Part shown: piece by piece, positions 25,079 through 29,949 of the stretch
Layout of the letters: each line of letters opens with the position of its first letter
Position numbering within the stretch: the first letter of the stretch is position 1
Virus record (IMG/VR): IMGVR_UViG_3300045973_000050
Location: 1-29,949 of that record
DNA: 29,949 nt
Direction: 5' to 3' (one strand)
Origin: a virus
Position numbers and translations under genes: made by a program
The notes under the pieces: generated by a model
What the model saw: only the letters and a program-made list of their open reading frames with translations
Told to the model about the DNA's origin: nothing
Database searches by the model: none

Positions 25079-25508
25079 CAAACGGTCGTATCTTGATTGA
25101 AGAATTATCAATAAGACACTGTGTGTACTTGTCATAACAGTCGACTTTGTCTACCACAATCTCCACGATTCCAGCATTTATCAAGGTACCAAAGCAATTC
25201 TTACATGGTATAATGCAGTTCATGTAGAGAGTAGTTCCGACTACTGATACACCCAGACGGGCTGCATTAGATATACAATTTTCCTCTGCGTGTTGGGCAG
25301 GGCAGAGTTCCATGTGAGTGCCAGAGGCATATCCAGCAGATTTGCGTGGACAAGGATTGCAGTGAGGAATACCTCTAGATGGGCCATTGTAGCCGGTTGA
25401 GACTATGGAATGGTCCTTGACAAGTATAGCTCCGATCTTGCGTGAGAGGCAAGGAGATTTATAGGAGACTGCCTTGCATACTTCATGGTAGTAAGAGTCC
25501 CAGTCCAT
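25068..25508 (-). CDS. deoxycytidylate (dCMP) deaminase
   Basis: 146 residues, the usual length. It converts dCMP to dUMP, the precursor for thymidylate or modified pyrimidines. The zinc site is visible: HAEEN at 73-77 (His73, Glu75 as proton shuttle) and PCKNC with Cys102 and Cys105. The N-terminal part SRKIGAILVKD and TGYNGPSRG (about 39-46) is typical of the family, and the CNPCPR segment adds the extra cysteines often seen in phage dCMP deaminases. GGAGGTCTGAT before the ATG overlaps the stop of the preceding gene. It acts in the cytoplasm as part of the nucleotide supply for phage DNA synthesis. The C-terminal end lies within palindrome copy 10. Confidence 0.93.
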   Translation of the reverse strand: MDWDSYYHEVCKAVSYKSPCLSRKIGAILVKDHSIVSTGYNGPSRGIPHCNPCPRKSAGYASGTHMELCPAQHAEENCISNAARLGVSVVGTTLYMNCIIPCKNCFGTLINAGIVEIVVDKVDCYDKYTQCLIDNSSIKIRPFEIN

Positions 25509-25509
25509 A

Positions 25510-25818
25510 TCAGACCTCCAAGTCTATCAACAAGGCTTCGAGAAGAACCATGTAGTTCTTTAGGTCTCCTGTTTTCTCATGCCACTGTTGGGTAGTATAG
25601 TCATTTGGATTCTTTGCCATTTCAGTGATGGAGACGAAATGTTTAGCAGCCATGCCGACAAGTGCAGCCGAAGACGCTATGCCTTGTGCTGCTCCAGCCC
25701 GCTTAAAATTGTCCAGGCGGTCATCTTCCGATGCATACTCCTTGGCTTTCTTTAACATTACCTTCTTCGCCCGATTGAAGGAGTTTTCTACTTCAATTGT
25801 AAAGTCTTCGTTGGTCAT
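25510..25818 (-). CDS. DUF1599-like (nucleotide-modification-associated) protein
   Basis: 102 residues, helical. The segment KKAKEYASEDDRLDNFKRAG (about 23-42), then GMAAKHFVSITEMA and DLKNYMVLLEALL, follows the pattern of phage proteins grouped with DUF1599, also called nucleotide modification associated domain 1. The acidic residues may bind a metal-nucleotide, but the reaction is unknown. It lies next to dCMP deaminase (one base between stop and start), which supports a nucleotide-metabolism role. AAAGGAG precedes the ATG. Its leader carries the long inverted repeat at 25840-25925. Confidence 0.5.
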   Translation of the reverse strand: MTNEDFTIEVENSFNRAKKVMLKKAKEYASEDDRLDNFKRAGAAQGIASSAALVGMAAKHFVSITEMAKNPNDYTTQQWHEKTGDLKNYMVLLEALLIDLEV

Positions 25819-25839
25819 CTTATTCTCCTTTGATTGTAA

Positions 25840-25925
25840 TGATCTAACCAGTGTAACAGGTTGACTCGGTTACCTGTATCCCCTTGTACGCCTCAACGGT
25901 TTAGACTCCGTCACTGGTTAGATCA
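25840..25925 (-). ncRNA. candidate structured leader element (14-bp stem enclosing two hairpins)
   Basis: TGATCTAACCAGTG and CACTGGTTAGATCA form a perfect 14-bp stem. Inside are two hairpins: 25856-25861 with 25872-25877 (ACAGGT/ACCTGT, 10-base loop) and 25896-25899 with 25908-25911 (ACGG/CCGT, 8-base loop), joined by an 18-base unpaired segment. As - strand RNA it would form a three-way-junction-like leader ahead of the DUF1599-like gene. One arm shares six bases with palindrome copy 11. There is no T-run, so it is not a classical terminator, and it is not a recognisable tRNA. Strand is assigned by context; the fold works on both strands. Confidence 0.5.
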
Positions 25926-25944
25926 ATTAATTATTAATGGGACT
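25920..25944. promoter_or_regulatory. 25-bp palindromic element, copy 11
   Basis: Arms on the + strand are AGATCA and GGGACT around ATTAA-TTA-TTAAT. It directly follows the stop of the ssDNA-binding-like gene, and its AGATCA arm is part of the 14-bp stem of the structured leader. Confidence 0.85.
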
Positions 25945-25945
25945 G

Positions 25946-26365
25946 TTACCGAGCAGCTAAGTACTTCTTGATCGTATTCTGATCACCGTACTCGTCGGAT
26001 TTCTTGACTCCGAGAATGATCCAGCCTTCAAGGCCGACAAGGTCCTCGATCCAATCGAAGGGTTTGGAATAGTCAATCCCGAAAGCTTGGGCAAACGTCT
26101 TGAATCCGCGCATAGCGGACAAGGCAGCCTTTTCCTCCAGCTTATTCCGATCAGCCAGGTCCCAGAAGAACCCGTTGAATTCTTTGGCAAGCGGCTCTTG
26201 TGGCACATCGAAGACGACCGAGTACCAGTGGGCTCCGTTCTTGTCGGACACGCCTTCACGTACAACTATGATGCGTGCTTTGACTTCACTGCCGTTAGGG
26301 AGGACTTTGGGTTCTGGTGCGTTCTCGATCTCGTTTTCCATTGCGCTGTAGTCTGTTAAGCTCAT
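25946..26365 (-). CDS. probable ssDNA-binding protein (DUF669-like)
   Basis: 139 residues. An N-terminal acidic start (MSLTDYSAMENEIENAPEPK) leads to an OB-fold-like beta region (SEVKARIIVVREGVSDKNGAHWYSVVFDVPQE, about 26-57), a helical insert with FKTFAQAFGID (about 88-98), then a final strand region (GWIILGVKKSDEYGDQN). This order resembles DUF669-type phage proteins, thought to bind single-stranded DNA in replication and recombination. The neighbouring RecA-like ATPase and nuclease genes fit. AAAAAGGAGC precedes the ATG. Codon use is more GC-rich than in the neighbouring small genes, as might suit high expression. Confidence 0.6.
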   Translation of the reverse strand: MSLTDYSAMENEIENAPEPKVLPNGSEVKARIIVVREGVSDKNGAHWYSVVFDVPQEPLAKEFNGFFWDLADRNKLEEKAALSAMRGFKTFAQAFGIDYSKPFDWIEDLVGLEGWIILGVKKSDEYGDQNTIKKYLAAR

Positions 26366-26446
26366 TTGTTGCTCCTTTTTGGTTTAAAGAGTTAGGTTAG
26401 TAGTAGACGTTTAGTTTTCTTTTAATCCTTGTTAATCCACCTCCTT

Positions 26447-26686
26447 TCATTCGATTGAGAAGAATATAAACCTACCTACTGTAACAGATAGATACTTTGT
26501 ATATTCAGAATCTTTACAATGCCAGGGTTTTTCAGTGATAGGATAGGCAGAGAAAAGATCTCTAACATTGCTTACATGAAAGTTACAACCGTAGGCACTT
26601 ATTCCTATGATTCCATACTTATCACTCATCTCGTCTCGGTAATGAACTAAGGCTTTTAAGTCATTGAGTATTTCTTCTGTTTCCAT
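26447..26686 (-). CDS. hypothetical small protein
   Basis: 79 residues from the ATG at 26686, selected because GGAGGAAAAG lies just upstream; a longer TTG start at 26716 would begin inside palindrome copy 12. The N-terminal helix (EEILNDLKALVHYRDEM) is followed by short strands with two cysteines (GCNFHV, WHCKD) and a hydrophobic end (TVGRFIFFSIE). No family is recognised. It sits between the RecA-like ATPase and the ssDNA-binding-like gene on the same strand. The 81-base gap after it holds a strong but unused-looking AAAGGAGGTGG and no clear gene. Confidence 0.55.
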   Translation of the reverse strand: METEEILNDLKALVHYRDEMSDKYGIIGISAYGCNFHVSNVRDLFSAYPITEKPWHCKDSEYTKYLSVTVGRFIFFSIE

Positions 26687-26708
26687 TAGCTTTTCCTCCT
26701 TTGTTATT

Positions 26709-26733
26709 AGATCCATTAATTATTAATGGGACT
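26709..26733. promoter_or_regulatory. 25-bp palindromic element, copy 12
   Basis: Arms on the + strand are AGATCC and GGGACT around ATTAA-TTA-TTAAT. It touches the TAG stop of the RecA-like gene and lies just upstream of the ribosome site of the gene starting at 26686. Confidence 0.85.
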
Positions 26734-27556
26734 ATGTCAACACTAACTTAGGTTTATCTTCTGAACTGAAACCTGCTTTCTTAAGCAAGGCTTTGATATC
26801 AGGAGGTTCGATTGCGGAGAGAAGACCGTTCATTTTAAGTCTTGAACGAGCACTATAGGTACCAAGTGAGTCTGTAAGCATCTCCCGTTTGGGACCTTCA
26901 CGGCCTTCTTTACCTACGATAACGTAGATTTCATCGAATAGGAGAGGAATGGTGACTACAGCATCACCAGTGACGTAGAAACGATATTTAATCTCTTCAC
27001 GTGCAATCCCTGTCTGAGTATCTATAGAAAGTAACTTCTTAATCTCCCTTAGATGGCCTGTTAAGATGAAATCACAGGGTAAGGTCATTAGCTTCTTAAT
27101 GTAGTTAACCATATAAACCTTTTGTGGCATATAATCTTTGTTTCGCATAGGAGCTTCTCCAGCCCTACCTTTATCTCCCATACCGTAAGACATTACAGCC
27201 GCTCCGAACATAGTGGCAGAGTCGATGCAGTAAGTACCGAACTGTTTGTAGTAACCAAGATGGAAGCGAAGGTCTACGGCCTTCATCCAATTGGCGAAGG
27301 CTTTAGGTTCGAAAGGATCATCGTTCTCGAATGAAGTATCTGCAATAACGTCTCCTTTCCCGATGAGATCTCGGAGGCACTTAGTCCCACCCGGATCGAA
27401 GGAGTCAATGTGAATAGGTTTTCTAGCTGTGCGAAGTAAGTAAGTTTTGCCTGCATTAGTTTCTCCGGTGACGAGTGCACTAAATCGTCTTTGTAATGGG
27501 TCTCCATTGTAGTAGTCCTTTACTTTTTTAAGTTCGTCTTGCATTGAGTAGGCCAT
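26732..27556 (-). CDS. RecA-like AAA_24 ATPase (Sak4-like recombinase candidate)
   Basis: 274 residues. Walker A GETNAGKT at 31-38 follows a strand (RFSALVT). PIHIDSFDPGG (about 47-57), a Walker B-like strand ending in CIDSATMFG (about 108-116), and CDFILTGHLREI (about 161-172) match the phage AAA_24/Sak4 group, RecA-like proteins that help anneal or pair single-stranded DNA. The nearby Fe-S nuclease and ssDNA-binding-like genes make up a typical phage recombination set. The start shares TAATG with the preceding stop. An alternative is a packaging or replication ATPase, but the length and motifs fit Sak4-like proteins better. Confidence 0.75.
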   Translation of the reverse strand: MAYSMQDELKKVKDYYNGDPLQRRFSALVTGETNAGKTYLLRTARKPIHIDSFDPGGTKCLRDLIGKGDVIADTSFENDDPFEPKAFANWMKAVDLRFHLGYYKQFGTYCIDSATMFGAAVMSYGMGDKGRAGEAPMRNKDYMPQKVYMVNYIKKLMTLPCDFILTGHLREIKKLLSIDTQTGIAREEIKYRFYVTGDAVVTIPLLFDEIYVIVGKEGREGPKREMLTDSLGTYSARSRLKMNGLLSAIEPPDIKALLKKAGFSSEDKPKLVLT

Positions 27557-27753
27557 TAGCTTTTACCGCCTTTCTCGAGTGTAATAAGGATTCCCTCTGC
27601 TGGAAATGGAAAGCTCTTGTCAAGATATACTCCACCAAGGACTATATCTGCCTGAGTTCCAAATACATAGTGAGCGCGTTTAGCGTCTTCGGACAGGCCT
27701 TTTCGATTCTCGAATACCCCTACACAATCAAATTTAGCTTTTAGTTCTAACAT
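27556..27753 (-). CDS. hypothetical small protein
   Basis: 65 residues from the ATG at 27753, supported by AAAGGAG and by the TAATG overlap with the preceding nuclease stop; an upstream in-frame ATG at 27771 has no comparable ribosome site. The sequence is mostly short strands (LELKAKFDCVGVFE, YVFGTQADIVLGGVYLD, EGILITLEK), suggesting a small beta-barrel fold. No family is recognised. Its tight coupling between the nuclease and the RecA-like ATPase suggests an accessory role in recombination, but this is position only. Confidence 0.6.
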   Translation of the reverse strand: MLELKAKFDCVGVFENRKGLSEDAKRAHYVFGTQADIVLGGVYLDKSFPFPAEGILITLEKGGKS

Positions 27754-28757
27754 TATAGTTCTCCTTTCCATGTTAAGTTCTTAACTACACTCGCTTCCTT
27801 TGCTGAAGGATCCCAGAAACCGAGTTTAAATCCAAGTGGGGGTTCCTGACATTGGCGAAGAGGATTCTGCCAGCTCATACAATAGTCATGAAACATACAT
27901 CCTCGGTAACTTGTGCAGGATTTAGGGTTCATCCGAAAGGCCTGGAGGACGGAGTCATTATCGGAGCAATGAAACAGCCTATCCATATCCCTTTCGATAT
28001 CGTCCAAGATATCATTGACACTCCAGAGCCAGGTGTTCATCTGGTCAGGTGTCTTGAATGCCGGTACTCGGCGAGTAGTAGCGTAGTATCCAGCAGGACG
28101 ATTGACAGATCCTTTGGACAAGTATTCAAAGCCAGTTTTGACAAACTCGACCCCGAGAACTTGTTCGATAGGAAACATACAGTAAAGGCAATGACTGTAG
28201 GTACCGTTCTGTATGCCAAGGAATAGCTCAGCATCCCATCTGGTATCATGTATCCACTTGCCAGATGTAGTTTTATGGTCCCAGGAGAAGATCATCTGAT
28301 CGTCAACTCTACGCATCACACTATCCATGCGGTAGTGGAGGACTCTGTGGTCGTCAACAGGGACAGTACCGGAGATTTCTGTCATCTTCTTACCGTCCAG
28401 GATGACAACTTCATTCTCAACCAAGTCGTAATTGTAGCGTTCAGCAAAGTTAATCAAGCAGTTAAGTACGGCTGTAGGGTTCTTAGGCGAGTACATGGAG
28501 TCGGTAGAAGGATCAAATTCCTTCCTATAGCACTCGTTGAACTTCTCCATTGCCCCAGCTACATCGTCATAGCCGTTGATTAGTTGATGCTCACGAGCAC
28601 GATGGAAGGCTTCGCCGAAAACCAGATCATGTTCAGACTGGTCTAAAGTCCAGCCGAGTAGGTAATGGTAGAAGTAGTAACGTGGACAGAAGATATAGCT
28701 ATCTAACTTTGAGCTGTCCTTGATTTCCCATGTAGGGTGGGTTGAGATAGGAAACAT
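27753..28757 (-). CDS. PD-(D/E)XK nuclease with Fe-S-type cysteines (Cas4/AddB-like)
   Basis: 334 residues. SKLDSYIFCPRYYFYHYLLG near the N-terminus, GEAFH (His52), MDSV (Asp145) and WDHKTT (Asp160, Lys162) give the RecB/Cas4-type nuclease core. Cysteines 24, 281, 287 and 293 (spacing C-x5-C-x5-C at the end) match the four-cysteine 4Fe-4S arrangement of Cas4 and AddB nucleases. It probably resects DNA ends in recombination with the RecA-like ATPase encoded downstream. GGAGGT precedes the ATG; both ends share TAATG overlaps with neighbours. No CRISPR array or other Cas gene is in the window, so a CRISPR role is unlikely. Confidence 0.85.
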   Translation of the reverse strand: MFPISTHPTWEIKDSSKLDSYIFCPRYYFYHYLLGWTLDQSEHDLVFGEAFHRAREHQLINGYDDVAGAMEKFNECYRKEFDPSTDSMYSPKNPTAVLNCLINFAERYNYDLVENEVVILDGKKMTEISGTVPVDDHRVLHYRMDSVMRRVDDQMIFSWDHKTTSGKWIHDTRWDAELFLGIQNGTYSHCLYCMFPIEQVLGVEFVKTGFEYLSKGSVNRPAGYYATTRRVPAFKTPDQMNTWLWSVNDILDDIERDMDRLFHCSDNDSVLQAFRMNPKSCTSYRGCMFHDYCMSWQNPLRQCQEPPLGFKLGFWDPSAKEASVVKNLTWKGEL

Positions 28758-29032
28758 TACTTCACCTCCGTCGGAGTCCAGTGGATTCCATACTCGAGTT
28801 TGTTCTTCATCTCAAGTGCGGCTTTGATTGTCCAGGGATTGGTATTCTCTCCACGACGAGTAAAGTAAGGTTCAGAAGAATCTTTGGAGAAGACTATTTG
28901 ATCAAAGAAAGAATCGTTACAGACAATCACTTCAATCGTATCGAAAGTCTCAACCGCTACCATTTCGTATCGAGTTCCGTCACCAGGTTGGAGTATTCCA
29001 GCGAGGGACTTAGTTTGTTTAAATCTTTCCAT
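28757..29032 (-). CDS. hypothetical protein
   Basis: 91 residues with GGAGAAAAAGCTAA before the ATG. A short basic start is followed by strands (TRYEMVAVETFDTIEVIVC, FFDQIVFSKD) and a helical C-terminal part (PWTIKAALEMKNKLEYG). No family is recognised. It shares TAATG with the downstream nuclease start, and its own start lies within the zinc-ribbon gene, so the three are probably one translational unit. Confidence 0.6.
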   Translation of the reverse strand: MERFKQTKSLAGILQPGDGTRYEMVAVETFDTIEVIVCNDSFFDQIVFSKDSSEPYFTRRGENTNPWTIKAALEMKNKLEYGIHWTPTEVK

Positions 29033-29160
29033 TTAGCTTTTTCTCCTTTTGGTGGAAACTTGTTACCTATCCTTCTCCCATTACATTGAGGACAGGTGAT
29101 AGGTAGATGATTAATTAAGTGAATATAGCCTATACCTAAGCACCAACAGTAACCTTTCAT
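28957..29160 (-). CDS. small zinc-ribbon protein (DnaJ-type CxC/CxxC)
   Basis: 67 residues. Cys5-x-Cys7 with LGIGYIH, then Cys23-PQ-Cys26-NGRR, looks like a single zinc knuckle resembling those of DnaJ proteins. The second half is basic and polar without a clear fold. The ATG overlaps the stop of the 53-residue gene (ATGA). The last 25 residues overlap the next gene by 76 bases in another frame, which is unusually long here; the real protein may still use this stop. A role in protein or nucleic-acid binding is possible. Confidence 0.55.
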   Translation of the reverse strand: MKGYCWCLGIGYIHLINHLPITCPQCNGRRIGNKFPPKGEKAKWKDLNKLSPSLEYSNLVTELDTKW

Positions 29161-29318
29161 CTTTTCATCAAGTGCTGGTCGAGCAGAATAGAGGTTAATC
29201 GAAGGATACGTTGATGAGCTTCAGCATAGTACTTGGCATCCACTAAGGCATCCGTACCTTCCTGGGTTATCCTAAGCGCATCCTTTCTCCACTGTTCCAA
29301 AGTTCGTTTAGTTATCAT
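29157..29318 (-). CDS. small helical protein
   Basis: 53 residues, a short gene missed by a 60-residue cut-off. AAAGGAG lies 9 bases upstream of its ATG, and its TGA overlaps the next start as ATGA. The sequence is a charged, probably all-helical protein (LEQWRKDALRI, DALVDAKYYAEAHQRILRLTSILLDQH). It is the first gene after the predicted sigma70 promoter and palindrome copy 13, so it leads the operon. No family is recognised. Confidence 0.65.
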   Translation of the reverse strand: MITKRTLEQWRKDALRITQEGTDALVDAKYYAEAHQRILRLTSILLDQHLMKR

Positions 29319-29342
29319 AGTCTTATTCTCCTTTCATTGTTA

Positions 29343-29367
29343 AGTTACATTAATTATTAATGTATCC
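29343..29367. promoter_or_regulatory. 25-bp palindromic element, copy 13
   Basis: Arms on the + strand are AGTTAC and GTATCC around ATTAA-TTA-TTAAT. It starts two bases past the predicted -10 box on the - strand, so it covers the likely transcription start. Confidence 0.85.
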
Positions 29368-29368
29368 G

Positions 29369-29397
29369 ATGATAACATACCTCATGGTATTTGTCAA
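29369..29397 (-). promoter_or_regulatory. sigma70 promoter for the replication block
   Basis: On the - strand, TTGACA (complement of 29392-29397) and TATCAT (complement of 29369-29374) are separated by exactly 17 bases: a perfect -35 and a one-mismatch -10. The expected start, about 7 bases on, falls inside palindrome copy 13. It implies use of host RNA polymerase for this operon. Confidence 0.8.
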
Positions 29398-29410
29398 GAA
29401 GGTTGTGAAT

Positions 29411-29686
29411 TTACTCTACATTAAAGAATTCGTCAGTAGGTTCAAATGCTGTATAGTCGTAGAATGCACACTCAGCAGGTACAGCTACATCAAACCTACC
29501 AGCGTCATTACAAACAGTCCCTTTGATAGTCACTATATCTCCAATGTGGAGAACCTTACCAAATCCATACATAGTGGGATTATCCTTAATACAACGTACT
29601 TGTTTAGGTTTTTCTCTTGTATTATGGAATAGTTCTAGTTTTCTATCGTCACTAGTATAGAGCCCATTATTACTTTGCACTGTCAT
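29411..29686 (-). CDS. hypothetical protein, small beta-rich
   Basis: 91 residues. After a polar start, the sequence KQVRCIKDNPTMYGFGKVLHIGDIVTIKGTV and GRFDVAVP (about 28-70) looks like a small SH3-like beta barrel, with an acidic tail ending FFNVE. Its ATG overlaps the preceding stop (ATGA). It ends just before the sigma70 promoter, so it belongs to an upstream transcript. No family is recognised. Confidence 0.6.
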   Translation of the reverse strand: MTVQSNNGLYTSDDRKLELFHNTREKPKQVRCIKDNPTMYGFGKVLHIGDIVTIKGTVCNDAGRFDVAVPAECAFYDYTAFEPTDEFFNVE

Positions 29687-29949
29687 AGGATATGATTCCT
29701 TTCTATATAACCTCCGTCCTTAAATAGCAGAAGGTTTAGCTTATGATGCTTGGAGGCGAAGATTGCACAAGCAATCGAGTTCATCACATTCAATGAACAA
29801 GGCACGATGAAGTCTGAGTCGGCTGAATCTTTCATTGACTCTTCAAACTGTCTCACCATAGAATTCGTAGCGTAACGATTCATAGAACCCTCTGAGAGGA
29901 AAATAACGTCTCCATATTTATTAGCAGCAGAGAAGTCGTGCGATGATCT
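29683..29949 (-). CDS. conserved-looking phage protein, 5' truncated
   Basis: The frame stays open from the window edge through an internal ATG at 29883, so the gene probably starts outside the window; 88 residues are visible. The pre-ATG part (HDFSAANKYGDVIFLSEGS) reads like ordinary protein sequence and favours an extension. The rest includes VMNSIACAIFASKHHKLNLLLFKDGGYIE. It is mixed helix and strand with no catalytic motif that I recognise, although the pattern feels familiar from other phages. An alternative is a start at 29883 with AGAGGG upstream. Confidence 0.6.
   Translation of the reverse strand, partial: RSSHDFSAANKYGDVIFLSEGSMNRYATNSMVRQFEESMKDSADSDFIVPCSLNVMNSIACAIFASKHHKLNLLLFKDGGYIERNHIL

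Noticed and set aside
25840-25925. tRNA gene
   Set aside because: The outer stem is 14 bp instead of 7, there is no T-loop signature and no anticodon arm of proper size.
26397-26450. 17-codon open frame starting at an ATGA overlap after the 26447-26686 gene
   Set aside because: Very short with no conserved character; the AAAGGAGGTGG nearby lies inside the frame, not before it. It may be a relic, but I cannot support it as a gene.
26712-26740. Possible sigma70 promoter on the - strand with TTGACA over palindrome copy 12
   Set aside because: At 16-18 base spacing the -10 would be TAATGG, AATGGA or ATGGAT, all poor, and the TTGACA is explained by the last codons of the RecA-like gene.
27753-28757. 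Cas4 of a CRISPR system
   Set aside because: The motifs fit the family, but no CRISPR array or other Cas gene is present, and the neighbours are phage recombination genes.
721-29367. The palindromes as rho-independent terminators
   Set aside because: No T-runs follow, the outer arms often do not pair (for example copies 1 and 2), and most copies lie inside evidently continuous operons.
721-29367. The palindromes as T7-like promoters with a GGG start
   Set aside because: The GGG arm lies on the + strand even in copies 11 and 12, where all nearby genes are on the - strand, and several copies lack it. No single-subunit RNA polymerase gene is in the window.

Overview
This window looks like part of a tailed-phage genome, probably podovirus-like with a bacterial host that I cannot identify. 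The genes are tightly packed, overlap by a few bases, carry strong Shine-Dalgarno sequences, and fall into two convergent blocks. I saw no tRNA, rRNA, CRISPR array, IS element or integrase, and neither the terminase nor the portal gene is inside the window.

Positions 1 to about 19,270 (+ strand) are the virion block. In order: the end of a small head-region gene, a small beta-rich virion protein, an acidic coiled-coil scaffold protein, a second small virion protein, the major capsid protein, a short protein with a signal peptide, a small protein, a repetitive beta-solenoid fibre-like protein, a fibre/appendage-like protein, a head-tail adaptor, a small beta-rich protein, a tail nozzle-like protein, a GNAT-like protein, two candidate internal (ejection) proteins, and a 2340-residue polyvalent protein. 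That last protein carries a zinc-metalloprotease-like domain, an ADP-ribosyltransferase-like domain and a long helical C-terminal module. A hairpin terminator for this block lies inside the 3' end of the first gene of the opposing block.

Positions 19,278 to 29,949 (- strand) are the replication, recombination and nucleotide block. Reading in the direction of transcription: several small unknown proteins, a zinc-ribbon protein, an Fe-S PD-(D/E)XK nuclease, a RecA-like/Sak4-like ATPase, a probable ssDNA-binding protein, a DUF1599-like protein, dCMP deaminase, a possible ribbon-helix-helix protein, a ParB-like/DNA methyltransferase fusion, a uracil-DNA-glycosylase-like/family A DNA polymerase fusion and a DUF3987-type helicase-like ATPase. 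A near-consensus sigma70 promoter at about 29,370-29,397 reads into this block.

The most striking feature is a 25-bp near-palindrome found 13 times across both blocks: half-site AGWYNNATTAA, three central A/T bases, then the inverted half-site. Eleven copies sit at gene ends or between genes, and two lie inside the giant ORF. One copy covers the predicted start of the sigma70 transcript. The outer arms agree as DNA half-sites but often fail to pair as RNA, which favours a dimeric DNA-binding protein (a stoperator-like or operator network) over terminators. A second unexplained element, a 14-bp inverted repeat enclosing two small hairpins (25,840-25,925), forms the leader of the DUF1599-like gene and shares sequence with one palindrome.
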